DNA from: Lepraria neglecta
Lineage: Eukaryota > Ascomycota > Lecanoromycetes > Lecanorales > Stereocaulaceae
Reading direction: 5' to 3'
Assembly (NCBI GenBank): GCA_033220425.1
Contig: CM065650.1
Span: 2,418,001 to 2,482,000 of the forward strand
DNA length: 64,000 nt
This document shows, piece by piece, positions 1-12,106 of the stretch. The notes beneath the pieces were generated by a model. That model was not told the DNA's origin. It did no database searches and saw nothing but the letters and a program-made list of their open reading frames with translations. Position 1 is the stretch's first letter, and each line of letters opens with the position of its first letter. Both the position numbers and the translations under genes were made by a program.

Positions 1-1
1 G

Positions 2-109
2 AGCCACAAGCAGGACTTGGTGTATGAAGGGAGTACAGGGAAAGTAGCGGAGGAGCATGGGGAGGCGGAGACGATTGTTGTCGAGGTTGTGGAGAAACAC
101 CGGTCGTAG
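2..109 (+). CDS. C-terminal tail of a gene entering from the left edge (tentative)
   Basis: An open frame runs from the first bases of the window to a TAG at 107-109, giving about 35 residues that end in an acidic, valine-rich tail (ETIVVEVVEKHRS). The composition looks protein-like and there is no start codon, so it may be the last exon of a gene outside the window. Too short to assign a family. Confidence 0.3.
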   Translation, partial: SHKQDLVYEGSTGKVAEEHGEAETIVVEVVEKHRS

Positions 110-643
110 TACTTTCTTCTTGAGCCAGATGCATATATAGTGTTGACTTTGCTTCTGAACTTGAATAATCCTACGTTGTTCGTGCATGCCGTACTATAAA
201 TTAGAGAGATGCCACTCTCCGAAGCTGCTAATTTTCCGGATAGCTGTGATCGTAGAGCCTGTACCAGTTCCTCATGTTCTTAGCATATTAGCATTTACAA
301 AGCAACACAAAGAGTGCAAAGGTCGCTATCCTCTGGGGTGGACTAGAGACAGTTCCAAATTTCCTTGCCATTCGCAGAACAACCAACGTTTCTTGGGCGG
401 GTAGAGTGAGGTATGGTACTGACTTTCTTCCATACGAAAGCAGCATGTCACATATTTACAAAGATCGAGCAGCAGAACATACAACTTTCGTCAGGGTTTA
501 GCCTGACATGATTGCTTATTTCTTTTATCATGAGTGGAGGAATGTGAAGTTTCACTGGCGTCAAGCAGCCATTTTGACCTTGCCGAGTCTCTAATGCCCT
601 GCGCCAAAGTCTGCAACTCAGCCTCCAAAGCGTTCCTTGCTAA
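110..643. other. Intergenic stretch, nothing recognised
   Basis: Only short open frames without family resemblance. It probably holds the 3' regions of the partial gene on its left and of the NACHT gene, which converges from the right. Confidence 0.5.
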
Positions 644-3600
644 CTAAATATCTTCTTCCCAGCGCTTTCGCCGAAGCCTTTGACGCCAACGCTGGTATGT
701 AGGCAGCAACAAAAGGAATGTAGAGTGCAAAAGCATTACGAGGTACAAGGCAAGCATGAATAGGCTGCACCTATAAAGTAGGTAATACGGCAGAAAACAT
801 AGGCAGATACAGATAGCTATAAATAGCTTATGGAGGAGAGGCGCGGCTGGAAGTTCAATCGTCATTACAACCCACCAGGAAGCCTTAATTTGCAGTGGCG
901 GACGTAACATAGGCCGGAAAGCCCAGCGAGTGAGATCGAAGTGCATGCGTATTGTCTTGTCGAGCCAGTAGACAAGCGGTGATCCTGTCCATCTCGAAAG
1001 TATCCTCCGCATCCCAATTCTCCAGGAATGGTCCTCCATGAGGATTGCTCCGAGACGAGCGGCTTCATCGGGTTTAAAGATGGATTTGAGAACGTCCAAG
1101 ACTGCCAGTCTTTTATGATAACCCTTATGGTCGTCGAATGGGATGTGCCAAGGTAGGTGGGACATGGAGCCATGCTCAATCATCATTTTTGTTACTAGGT
1201 ACTGATTTTCGGTTCCTGAGACCCTCTGTGTGTACATTTTGCGAAGGAATAGTGCAAAAACAGTCAATGGCGTTCCGTGCAGGATATCCCCTTGGCTAAA
1301 CTTTTCGTAGGGCTGTGCACCTCGTTCCAGAAGTATTCGTACCATGTCGACAGGACGTTTGTTTTTGGAGTAATGGGCCGTGTCTCCCGTCAACGATACT
1401 AAAGCGTAATACAACAGTGGCTTGAGACCCTCTCTTCGCAGAAGATCAGGTCGACCATCTAATTTCCTAGCGACATAAAGCAGCAAACCTTGCTGGATCG
1501 CGAAAGTCAGAAACGTGTTCGACCTATCCCCAAATTCGAACACGTTTCTATGCGTATCGAAATTAAAGTATCTTGAGCTCGCCCAGTGACTGATTGCAAG
1601 TGGAGAAGGTGGGTTGAAATAATGTTGAGCAACGCGGTCAAATTCATCCATTAGAACGACATCCGTTACATTATCATGCTCTTCCAATTGATGAGTGTAG
1701 TGCAAGAATTGGGATACCAGCCTAGCAAGGTGTGGCTGCCTCGGGCGCCCTGGGGTGGGCAAGAACTTGATCTGAACAAGTGTTCCTTTCCACAAGAATG
1801 TTATGGGATTGAACTCCTCAGATGTCCAGCTCGTCAATGCATTCTGCATCCTCGGTGCCCTGAAGAAGTCTGCAACCGTAGCATGTAAGAAGTCGACTAT
1901 GTATGTGACGCTGTGATGAGATTTTAATTTCACAATTAGAAAGCCTTGGCACCGAGCGTTGAGTCGATGTTGTGTCTTCTGGCGCAAAGCAATGAGCTCA
2001 TGTTGCGTGTATGACTGAACTTTAGTCCTGAGTGCGTATTCTGGGGACTTCTTTTCGAGCTCATAGCAGACTATTGACATCAAAGGAAGAGGCTGTAGTG
2101 CTGCTTGAACCAATTGGATGAGTTCAGCGGTCTCTTGTCGATAGAATTCGTCGATACTGTCAAACATACGCTGATAGTAAGCTTCCAGATTGCTGGGAAG
2201 ATATTGAAGTCGCCTTTGTAGATCTCGTACATCGTCATCGTTACCCAGACCGCGCAGAATTTCGTTAACTACTAGCCTGACCCAGAGGAAAACTCCTTGT
2301 GCATTCGAGACGATCTGCTCGGTGAAGTCTTTGCACCGAGAATCCTTTCTCGCAAGACGTAAATACCGTTCGTCTTCGCCCAATATCTCATCCACGAAGA
2401 GCTGGATATCGACTTTGGTCTGCTCTTCGAGTAAGAGCTGTTGGTGTTTGTCAGGGAACGCATTGAGAAAGACGTTCCAGGGTCGACTCGAGAGGCAGAT
2501 CTTGATGTACGGCGATGCTGCAAGGTCCTTGATAATGTGAACAATTTCCGCACAGTTGCCATCGTACTCATCTAGACCATCGACAAAAAAGCAAAACATT
2601 ATAGGCAACGATTGATTACTTAATTGTTGAAAAGCGTCCAAGAGCTCGCGCAGAGTCCACGGCTTGGATCTTATATCGTAGCGATACAGTCGCAAGGGGC
2701 AAATTACCGGGACCAGGTCTTGGCATTGGCTTAGAATGTCGTACAGTAGTGATTGCAGTAGACCTCGCTGAGACTTCTGGAGTATGTCTCCAGCATTCCA
2801 AAGAAAATAGCCCGCAGTAACAAGCCGTTTCTTCGACGCCCAGGTCTGGAGTAGGTTGTGTGTCCGTGAATTGTCAAAGATGTACCTCATTAGGGTGGAC
2901 TTTCCAGATCCAGCTTGACCGGATACCCAATAAATGTCCCTGCCCGAAAGCAACCAGTCCGCAAAATGACATTGGGGACGGGTCATGTCATGGCCATTGG
3001 CGTCTCCATAAATCCACTCAGAGGTATGAGAATGGGCTTCTGCAATGTTGGCCTGTCGGTCTGTTCGAGTTCCAAAGTCCAAGCTTCTGAGAAAGTCGCG
3101 AACTTCCTCATTGAGGGCCTTTTCGGCCAGGAGCGATAGCTTGGTAGAAATCTTGGTAGAAATCTTGTCAAGAGATTTCGACTTGTCTGACTGCTTGATA
3201 GCATCAAGGATCTCGGTCCTCAATTGGTCAATCTGCTCGTTGGCAAGACGTTTCACGAGTGACAATACCGTCGACTGTTTTTCGCCTAAGACGTACTGTT
3301 TGTCGCTAATGGGCAGGGTATTAGCTCCTTCTCGTGCCGATTGTATGGTAATTTACCTCATCATAATCACGACGCGCCGGGTGATCTGCTCCTGAAGCCT
3401 GTCAAGCCTCGTTTCAAGGCTCTTGATCTTGTCTTTGTTCCACGGAGTCTGTGCCGCTATTGCTTTGCGGAGACTATCCCATTTTCGATGCAGACCCGAG
3501 GGGTGTATCACCTTCAGATCGCGTAGGATGAACAAGAGCTCACCTGCTATCGTTCTACATGATTCAGCAAGCTCTGTCAATGCTTCTTCATCCAGTGTAG

Positions 3601-3811
3601 GCAGCTGTCCCGAATTCATTGAAACATGAGACAATATGTTTCCATTCAACTGATGAATCTTCGTGGTGATGTCCTCAAGCTCGCTATTCTCCGCCAGTGC
3701 CCCATCCACGGACTTGTAGATCTCAGAGCCGCCTTTTATCAGCTTGCTACCAAAGTCGACGAATTGAACGATGGCACTAGCCAAGCCGATGGCGGTAAGT
3801 GGATCAAGCAT
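644..3811 (-). CDS. NACHT-type STAND NTPase (NLR-like) with C-terminal membrane helices
   Basis: Two exons, 3811-3357 and 3305-644, are joined over a 51-nt intron (donor GTAAAT, branch GCTAATAC, acceptor TTAG); phase 2 fits and gives about 1,038 aa. The first 150 residues match the kind of fungal STAND N-terminal domain that begins MLDPLTAIGLASAIVQF, usually a signalling or cell-death module. Walker A is GQAGSGKST at about 281-289 and Walker B is FVDGLDEYDG near 390, both intact. The C-terminal part has no ankyrin, WD40 or TPR array that I can see; instead about 960-1020 is strongly hydrophobic with two or three probable membrane helices and a basic tail. By family such proteins are nucleotide-dependent switches in non-self recognition and heterokaryon incompatibility. 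The effector type is not assigned. Confidence 0.85.
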
Positions 3812-4498
3812 TATGAACGAGGCGATGGTGATGATGGGACAGGGAGCGGCGCTGTTAGGGCAGCGTGGAGTTCGTTTTCCACACAGCGGAGTGCATCGCG
3901 GGGATGAGCTTTACGTGAACGCTGTGCAGCATAGTAGAGAGAGGTACGTATAGGTCTTCGCGCAGGCACATTGGTGTTCCGAGTGACTCACACAGAGATG
4001 GGTTATGGTCGACGTGATGGGCTACTTACTCCGCCCTATGGTGTGTTGCCGGGTCACAGTGGTGGCAGTAGTAACGCAAAGATGGAAAGAGCATATCCCT
4101 CCTGAACTTGTGTTCCTTGAAGAGCTTTTCTTTTGGATGAGCTCTGCCCGTGAATAAATAATGGTTTGACACACTCCGGGGGATTAGCCCTAAGCCTACC
4201 CCGGAATAGTTTGTCTTTGGTCCATTGAGGGGCCGAGATAGTTCAACCTAGGCATGGATAACGTCACGCTAAGGAGCGAGCTGAAAAGCCATCTTACGCC
4301 CGTAAGCGAGCGACTTGCCATTTCAAGCATCTACTTCCGAGTTGCCCATCATATCGTATCGTATTCCATCTCGAATATCGGCATATATCCTTATCGCTGC
4401 GTACCTTAAACAGATGATGGCACCGACTTGGACTTTTCTACCTTATATTCATCTAGCATCCGGGGAGAAGAACATCAGCAACTTCAATACCTAGCAAC
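3812..4498. other. Divergent intergenic region between the NACHT and SDR genes
   Basis: The two genes start on opposite strands about 690 bp apart, so this holds both promoters. Apart from the inverted repeat at 4175-4205, no defined element was recognised. Confidence 0.55.
4175..4205. promoter_or_regulatory. Inverted CCGGGG/CCCCGG pair upstream of the SDR gene
   Basis: TCCGGGG at 4175-4181 and CCCCGGA at 4199-4205 form a perfect 7-bp inverted repeat with a 17-bp spacer, about 300 bp before the SDR start. Paired CGG-type half sites are typical targets of fungal zinc-cluster regulators, and each arm also fits the loose CreA consensus. No binding is shown; candidate only. Confidence 0.3.
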
Positions 4499-5488
4499 AT
4501 GTTCTCATCTTCTGCTGCCCCGTTCGACCCTGAAACAGATATCCCCTCGCTCAAAGACAAAGTCATTGTAATCACTGGCTCGAATGGCGGTCTTGGCTAC
4601 GAAGCTCTCATCATTCTCGGCAAGCACTCACCTACCAAGATATACCTCTGCGCCAGATCCAAGGAGAAGTACGAAAAGGCCATGGAAGGCATCTCAGCTG
4701 CCATCCCTAATGCGGCTGAATTCGTCAAATATCGAGAGCTCGATCTGGCATCTCTCTCCTCAGTCCAGAAAGCCGCCAATGCGTTCCTTGCCGAGAATGA
4801 CCGCTTGGACATATTAATGAATAACGCAGGCATCATGGCGCAGCCACCAGGATTGACCAAGGATGGATTCGAGATCCAATTCGGCACCAACCACATGGGT
4901 CACGCACTATTCACCAAGCTCCTCCTCCCCGTACTCACCAAAACGGCTGCAGAGCCCAACTCCGACGTCCGCATTGTAAACCTTACCAGCGATGTGCACA
5001 TGCTTGCGCCGAAGGCCGGATTCCTACCAGGAGAATGCCTGACCGACATGTCAACGTACTCCACTTGGACCAGATACGGCCAATCGAAGTTGGCTAATAT
5101 CCTCTTCACAACCGAACTCACCAGGCGCTATCCCAGCATCACATCTGTGACAACACACCCAGGCGGCGTAGCGACGAATCTCCTCGACTCTTTCAAAAGT
5201 AACTATCCATACATTAAAATGGTAGTGAACCCCTTTTGGAAGCTCCTCGCTACGCCGGCGAGCATAGGCGCCTGGAACCAGACGTGGGCGGCTACTGCGC
5301 CGGTAGAGGGTAAAGCATGGACGAAGTCGGAAGGGAAAGAGAGAAGGAAGGTCCCGGAGGTGAGGAATGGAGCGTACTATACGCCGGTAGCCAAGGAAGG
5401 TGGCCAGACTAAGCTGGCTAAAGATCCTGAGTTGGCGAGGCAGTTGTGGGAGTGGACAGAGGAGCAATTGCGCGAGAATGGCTATTGA
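4499..5488 (+). CDS. Short-chain dehydrogenase/reductase, retinol-dehydrogenase-like
   Basis: A single exon encodes 329 aa. The Rossmann cofactor motif TGSNGGLG lies near residues 26-33, the structural NNAG motif near 107-110 and the catalytic YGQSK near 197-201, with a serine in the preceding strand region. This is the layout of the NADP(H)-dependent retinol dehydrogenase/WW-oxidoreductase-like SDRs common in filamentous fungi. The substrate cannot be read from sequence. The ATG sits in the context CAACATG and there are no in-frame breaks. It diverges from the NACHT gene; the next locus on the right is a dead P450, so it may be a leftover of a metabolic neighbourhood, but that is inference. 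Confidence 0.88.
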   Translation: MFSSSAAPFDPETDIPSLKDKVIVITGSNGGLGYEALIILGKHSPTKIYLCARSKEKYEKAMEGISAAIPNAAEFVKYRELDLASLSSVQKAANAFLAENDRLDILMNNAGIMAQPPGLTKDGFEIQFGTNHMGHALFTKLLLPVLTKTAAEPNSDVRIVNLTSDVHMLAPKAGFLPGECLTDMSTYSTWTRYGQSKLANILFTTELTRRYPSITSVTTHPGGVATNLLDSFKSNYPYIKMVVNPFWKLLATPASIGAWNQTWAATAPVEGKAWTKSEGKERRKVPEVRNGAYYTPVAKEGGQTKLAKDPELARQLWEWTEEQLRENGY

Positions 5489-7381
5489 GGAGCATGCACC
5501 TGCGTTTGAAGTACTGGGTCTCAGTGAAAGTAGCATAGAGATGTACGAGTAGAAGCAACACTGGTGAGCTGCACATGGGTATGGTACTGGTAGCATGGGG
5601 TAATTGCAAAGTGATTTCTCTAGATCTGAAGTATTAATATTCGTAATCTCATACTCGCCTAAAGATCAAAGTTCTCACCCACAAGCTTTTCGCTCAGCTT
5701 CCACAATGCCTTCGCGTTTGCTTCACTGGTTGCGTATCATTTGGCTTCAGCGATTTGGTTCTCGACCAGGAATGCTGGGGACGATTCTGCAATTTGGGAG
5801 TCAATAGAAGTGTCCTTCTCTCCATGTTGGTGGAAATTCGATTTACCTTAGTCAGATGGATCAAGCGCAGCAACGAGGAAGCACGCAGCGCCTTGGGACA
5901 GTGTCGCGTTTGCTTGAGGCGGCAAGGGGTTGCCTATGTGGCGGGGAGAGCGTCAGCACATATTCCCGTGCAATTATTTGCAGAGCAGAAAGGGTGGAGG
6001 TTGTTGCAATGGCAGAAAGCACTCAATGACTAAGTAGCTAAATGAGAGAGATCTATGGAGACTTCTATAGACTTCTCTGTCTATTTGCTAACAATTCTGC
6101 CTGTGACTAGCGGAGGAGGACAATAGAATCGCATAAAGAGCAATCAGGCAACCAGATTGCAACATATATACACACAATGCTGCTGCCCGAAAACCACCTC
6201 AACATGTGTTATTCATCATGTAGTGATGCAGTAAATCTGACGAGATCTCAAACTCAAACGAATGTGGGAACGATTATGCTTACTGCTGGCGTTGTCGAGA
6301 TGTCCTCCAGCCAATTTGATCATTTTAATTACCAAGTCCTTTCTCTAACACTGCCTGGGAGGACGTCATACCACAAAGTTTGATGGTCAGGATGATTTCA
6401 GGCTGAAAGGGCATGGAAAGTTACCAGCGGGACTGTATCATTACGACGTCCACTCTCGATGGTAGTTGCGGCAGCTTTACCGATGTTGGTTGCAACCATC
6501 ACCAAGTGTAAACGTCATGGTATCCACGGACACCATCCTCAGCTGGAAACATCGGCATGCTTACAATCAAGCTGCGATGATGACGTGCTGCACCGATCTC
6601 CTGCGTGGTGGGCAGCGCCGGATGTAAGGAATACAATGCCATACACGTCAGTACTCGCATGATGTATAAAAGATCAGCAGGCTTCTTCACTATGTCGCAA
6701 TTATTACCTTATATGGTCGTCCGTGGCCTTTACGGCCGACTTGATACCTGAATATGATGCATCGGCAGGATTCTCTCTGCACGGTATCTTACATACCCGC
6801 GTCGGCTGCAATAGATGCTTGCTACACCGCTCTCCTAAGTCTTGCAGTGAACCACGGAAATTGCGATGTTGCGCGCGGATTGCAAGGTATGTAACATAGT
6901 GTATGTTAGTGATCTTCAGTAGCCACCATCGATACTCTAGATCATCGTGCTTAATCATAGCATAGCGTCTCATATTAGGTCCTGCCACTGTAGTAACCTC
7001 CGAGATCCAGACCACATAGTTTCAGCTTAGCAATGATGGCAAAAATCATCCTGGCGCAAAATTCGGTTCTGCATTTCCTGCCATATTGTTCATTCCCTAA
7101 TGCTTTCGTCAGTACTAAAGTCCAAAGGCAGTCCCCATATTATTGATGAGCTCTTCTAAACACTTCAAGTGCTGCAACTAGTTGCTATTCTGAATATTGT
7201 GCCCTAGTCTATACGTTTTCATTTGTTAAACGCCAGGTGAATGTCCGCCTGTGGCTTGCTAACGGAAATTCGATCTCTTTCTTCGAGAAGCCACCATCCT
7301 GATCCATCTATACACCTTACTGCCCTCTAGTGAGTCCCAGAGCTGGGATGCCGAACTGGTTATCGATCAATCGCATCTGAT
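5489..7381. other. Gene-poor stretch, nothing firmly recognised
   Basis: Several open frames of 60-100 codons occur on both strands but none shows a domain, a start context with introns, or composition unlike chance. It may hold remnants of older genes. Confidence 0.45.
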
Positions 7382-8927
7382 ATGTTTCTCGCGTGGCTTT
7401 GGGATAGAGTCAGCGTTCTTTACACGTCCATGAGCCCGGTGGAACTTGGCGTGGCTTGTATCCTGCTGGGTCCTGTCTTTCTACTGCTTCAGTGGAGGTT
7501 ATGGGCCTTTACGTTCAAACCTTTGTTGTATCCTAACGAGCCGAAAGAATTGCCCTATTGGATACCTTGTAAGTGTACCTATGTACCCATTTTGTTTGAA
7601 ACGTCTAATGGTTTTGTAAACTTACTTTGCTATCCTTGGCTGACTTGGATCCAATAGCAGAGCCAAGCTCACAAGCCTTTCAGGACATGCCATCTAATAA
7701 GTGGAAAATGGTTAAGGTGTTATTAGTAAAGGGCGGTATGAAGCTACGGTTTGGGTATCGGCTGGGGCTTGAGTGCTAACGAATGCATCAAAGAATACTT
7801 TAACAATACTCGTGAGCCGTTTGCGATTACCCTTGGAGAGGAGAAACTCTATTTTCTGGTGCACCCAGAAGATGTCTCCATTGCATATAAAAAACACTGC
7901 GTCTCTCGCTTTGGACAAAGTGGTCTACGAGCTATCAATCACATTCGGAGTTTTGAGAGATGCAATGGATAAGGTCTACCGCCAGCCAGCGAGGTGGACG
8001 GCGTGGTAGGCTAGAAGCTCCACATTAAGAACCCACGCCTAAAGAATTTGGCCCAACTCAACACCGATTTCTGGAAGCTGCGGTACAAATGGCCTAACGC
8101 CACCGAAATGCACGCGGTAAAGTCCAAGTTGATCAAGACTCTACAACGTTACCTGGCTCTTTCGGAAGAAGAGAGACCAGGTGCGGCACACATTGTAGCG
8201 ACAATGGAGGCAACTCAACGGGCGCTTGGTACATATGAGGAGGATATCGCCAAAATACTCTGCGTGGTTGTGTTCGTGTGAGGATCAGGAGCCTTTATTG
8301 CGGGGATGTGCTGGTAACGTTGAAATCGATAGCACCAATACAAACACCTACAAGGTCTGCTTCTGGGCTATGGCTCACCTGCTTCACGATCCTATACTCT
8401 TAAAGACTATCCGCGAGGAAACCGCCCCGGGCGTTCGACCAGACGCGCCGGTTGCGCTTCAGTACCCCATGGACTCTTGCCCATAGCTTTCAGCATTATT
8501 CCGCGAAGCATTACGCGTGTATAGTGCCTCTTCGTCGATCCGTCTTGAGACTGCGCCCACTTCGATCCGCGGTAAGAAGTTTTCCGTCGGATCCCGCGTG
8601 GTTGTGCCCTTTCGACAGATGCATTTCGACGGCGGTGTATGTAGCTATGACGTTCATGCGTTGGTACCGGAACGTTTCATTCGCTCTAACAACCTAACTC
8701 ATAGCCCTAGTTATCGCCCATTCGGCGGTGGTATTTCGTACTGGCCGGGGCGGTTCATAGCCCGACAAGAGATGGACGTGTTCATAGCATTGGTGCTGCC
8801 AAGGTTTAATGTCGAGGTGGTCGGTGACAGAAAGTTTCCCGAGCTTGATGCGGAGAAGCCTACGACTGGTTTGATGATCCCAAAATCAGGCGAAGATGTA
8901 CTGTTGCAGTTGACATCAAGAGTATAG
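7382..8927 (+). pseudogene. Decayed cytochrome P450 (fungal CYP7/CYP8-like type)
   Basis: The N-terminus has a membrane anchor (VACILLGPVFLLLQWRLWAF), then a proline-rich hinge (NEPKELPYWIP) broken by an apparent intron starting at the GTAAGT near 7569. Later pieces resemble the P450 core: GWGLSANECIKEYF, a helix-I-like stretch, LFREALRVYSASSSIR as the K-helix region, and the heme loop FGGGISYWPGRFIARQE near 8730-8770. The pieces lie in several frames, so the gene is dead. The heme-ligating cysteine expected in FGGGxxxCPGR is tryptophan (TGG), so even this exon could not bind heme normally. The FGGG-x-CPGR-F-A-RQE pattern points to the fungal sterol/prostacyclin-synthase-like P450 group. Confidence 0.8.
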
Positions 8928-10896
8928 CTTTCTGGGCATAACGCATTGTCTGGGCGTCATGGGATAGCACTGTACCTATGTTGAAGTGATGGGTCATTAT
9001 TACCACGGTCCTGCTCGGCCATGCCTGTTGTAAATTGCACGCATTAGTCCTTCTCAGATCCAGCTGGTGCTCGATATACAGGGGGGTCGTCAAAGCAGAC
9101 CCGACCCCTGCATATGCCGCCGATTCAAATGCCACCGTGACATGAGCAGCGGAGCAGGGCTGCATATAGTGGAAGTAACATTCCTCATAAGTCCGCGATC
9201 TGACACTTCACCCGAGGGTCGGAAGGCAGCCCTGCACGCGATTTCATCTAAAGCCGCAAGCGCCATTATCAGCAGCCCCACCACCTTCAGCTGTCAGCAT
9301 CACAGGGGTTGTCGTATATGCACATGCATGACTGAAACGCATGGATCCTACCTTCACGCCATGATCATCATTGTACCGATGTGCATCTTAAACCCCGCTG
9401 ATAGCAATTCTTGGAAGCGGGGAAAGCTTCTGTACCAACGCTAGTTTGGTTGCGTGCTTTAGCATCGGTGGCATCACCGCGAGCGCTGCACACGTTGTTG
9501 AGCCTGCAATGCGCCCTATGTCAGGCCGAGCAGGGCTGGTTAGACCTCTTCATCTCTCGTTTTCCGGTCACAGTGCAAGAAAATCCTCTATGAATGTATG
9601 ACGTCCCTATGATAGAGATCTGCTGACGCTGTCTACTGCTCTTCCGCATGCCTATCATTATCGACCTTAGATTAATCAGTGCTGCAGTGTGAACGGCGGC
9701 ATAGAAGGTTCGCCAGAGAAGGTTTCAGCTACAGACGTGTAGATGTTTCCGTGCTGCCACGTTCAGCAGACTCAGAGGAAACCTAAGCAAAGTAAATACC
9801 TTTCTTCGAAGCATGATTCTGGGCAATACAGTAAGCTCTGGACACTCCAGCTGTCAAGTATCGATACTTCAACCTGCAATACTTCGCTGCTTTTCGATCT
9901 GGCAGTCTTGATGGAAGAAGCCCGTCACAATCGAAACAATTTGTGTCGTAGTACCATGTGTCATTCGATCGCAACATGGTGTCTATAACGTGTATGTTAA
10001 ACCTGTGAGCCTGGTCAGCACTAACGCTCCTTGTGCTTATGCCGGAATACTTTGCAATACCAGATCTATGAACGCACCATCTTCCAGAATAATGATGCAC
10101 TTATTGATCGGGATCAAGGAGTGAGCGAGCGTTGAACCCGTTCGTGCAGAATTATAACCATGTACGTGTGTGTGTTCGTGTGTGGATACAAAGGAAGCTA
10201 GGGCCAAGGGGCTCTCCAACCATGATGTTCTTCCAAAAGAGGCAGGTGGATTGCAGCGTTGAGTCGGAATTTAACAATTTCAACAACGATCTCGAAGGCA
10301 CACTCCTCCGAACTTGCACATGCTCTACAGACGATCTAGCCTTTTGAATAGTCTTTGGTGCTCATTCCTACCCAGCGATCGCCAGACGCATAGTTCTTTC
10401 TTCTCTATTACTTCCCGCGCTCCTTGAGCATGCAAGTTGGATAGTGCATCCAAACGACTTGACTCCTAGTAGAGTGTTGAGGGTCGGTGATCACTGAGAC
10501 TGCCCCGGCACTCTATACTTTTAGTGAAAGTGAAGAAAAATCCTGTCAGCTCAAAGGGTCGACCGACGGTTTGAGGGGTTTGGGGTCGCGAGGAAGTCAG
10601 GTGTCGTCGATGAGGGTGTATAGCGGACTGGAGTGGCGGTATTGGCAAACTTGACAAGTTGCGGAAGGCCCAAGTCAGTCAAGTGTCTCTGCTATGCTGA
10701 ATGTTACTGCAAGTCAATTACGTATTGAGAACATAGAAGACATGGGCTCTAGTCTAACCCAGTATTGGACTACTCGAGTAGGAGCATTACGTAAGCCACA
10801 AGCTGTTCAGCCCTATGGTCCATCAGTCCCTTACTTTATGAGCCTGCGAGCTTGGTTCTTCAACATCTAATATAACGCCTGGTCAACACAGCAAAC
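8928..10896. other. Gene-poor stretch, nothing firmly recognised
   Basis: Nearly 2 kb with only short, featureless open frames on both strands. The last few hundred bases should contain the promoter of the Prp18 gene. Confidence 0.45.
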
Positions 10897-11985
10897 ATGG
10901 ATTTCGCCTCATTAATGTCCGCTGAGATCTCCAAAAGTAAGCGAAAATCTCCACCCTCAACACCCACCGGGCCTACGAAGAAATATCTCAAGAAAGCCGA
11001 GATCGAAACCCAACGCCAGCAAGCCTACCTGGACGAGCAAGCTGCAATCCAGTGCGAGCGAGAAGCCAAGCTCGCTAAGAAGAGGAAGCTAGATGAGGAA
11101 GAATCTCTGCGGAATGCTGAGCGAGACGAGAAGCGGAGGAGGCTGGCTGAAGAGTCAAGAGTGAGGAGGGAAGTTGAGGAAGCGAAGAAGGAGAAGGCCA
11201 GGAGGAAGAGACTGGGTCTGCCTGAGCTACCAGATAAGAAAGAAGATGGAGAGGGGACCCCAGTACTTGAAGAAGAAGACATTCCAGAAGACGAGCTCCT
11301 ACAAAACCTCCGCACCCTCTCCGAACCAGCCGTCCTCTTCGGCGAAACCCACGCCCAACGTCTCCATCGCTATCGCAAATTAACAGCCATCGTGCCCGCC
11401 CAACCCACACAGACAACGGGTCCTATACCAACAACCCTTGCCCTCGTCCCAGAAGCAGAAATGAAAGTCGCCCTCACCGTTCCCAAAGACGCAGAAGGTC
11501 GCGCATTCCTCTTCCGCCAACTAGCATCTTACTTCACTATGATCCTAACCGAATGGTCTTTCGCCCTCTCCCAACGCCCCACCAGCGTCAAAGAAAGCCA
11601 CCAGGGGAAAATGGCATACAACGCCATGACCCAATCCCGTGAAAACATGGTCCCTCTCTTCCGAAAATTCGAACAAGGCGACCTCGAAGACGGCATCCTC
11701 GAACCCGTCGTCGAGATCGTGCATGCGGCGCAAGAGAAGAGATATGTGGATGCTAATGATGGGTATTTGAGACTCAGTATTGGAAAAGCGGCATGGCCTA
11801 TTGGTGTTACTATGGTTGGTATTCATGAGAGAAGTGCTAGGGAGAAGCTGCATGAGAGTGATAAGGGCGCGGCGCATATTATGAGTGATGAGGGGACGAG
11901 GAAGTGGTTGCAGAGTATTAAGCGGTGTTTAAGCTTTGCGCAAACGAGGTGGACCCCAGAGGATATGATGCAGTTGATGGGTTGA
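10897..11985 (+). CDS. PRP18: Pre-mRNA-splicing factor Prp18
   Basis: A single exon encodes 362 aa, close to the usual length of about 340. The N-terminal half is a highly charged coiled coil (residues about 25-110, rich in E, K and R). A short PRP4-like motif follows (LRTLSEPAVLFGETHAQRL, near 135-155), then the Prp18 helical domain from about 205 to 355 with the typical KESHQGKMAYNAMTQSRENM and AAWPIGVTMVGIHERSAREK segments. By family it acts in the U5 snRNP region of the spliceosome at the second transesterification step, with Slu7. Its 3' end lies about 120 bp from the end of the convergent helicase gene. No breaks seen. Confidence 0.95.
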   Translation: MDFASLMSAEISKSKRKSPPSTPTGPTKKYLKKAEIETQRQQAYLDEQAAIQCEREAKLAKKRKLDEEESLRNAERDEKRRRLAEESRVRREVEEAKKEKARRKRLGLPELPDKKEDGEGTPVLEEEDIPEDELLQNLRTLSEPAVLFGETHAQRLHRYRKLTAIVPAQPTQTTGPIPTTLALVPEAEMKVALTVPKDAEGRAFLFRQLASYFTMILTEWSFALSQRPTSVKESHQGKMAYNAMTQSRENMVPLFRKFEQGDLEDGILEPVVEIVHAAQEKRYVDANDGYLRLSIGKAAWPIGVTMVGIHERSAREKLHESDKGAAHIMSDEGTRKWLQSIKRCLSFAQTRWTPEDMMQLMG

Positions 11986-12106
11986 TGATCAACGGCTAGA
12001 CTAGACGGCAGATAATCGAATGAATGCAAGACAATAAAGCAGGCAGACAGTAGATGCTCGTTGGGTATCTCTATGCTTGCTACATTCGAATTCCTCCACA
12101 TGCTTA

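Noticed and set aside
5051-5596. 181-codon minus-strand frame across the SDR gene
   Set aside because: Antisense shadow of the SDR coding sequence; composition has no protein family signal.
11025-11416. Open frames antisense to Prp18
   Set aside because: Serine/arginine-rich shadows of the charged coiled coil on the other strand.
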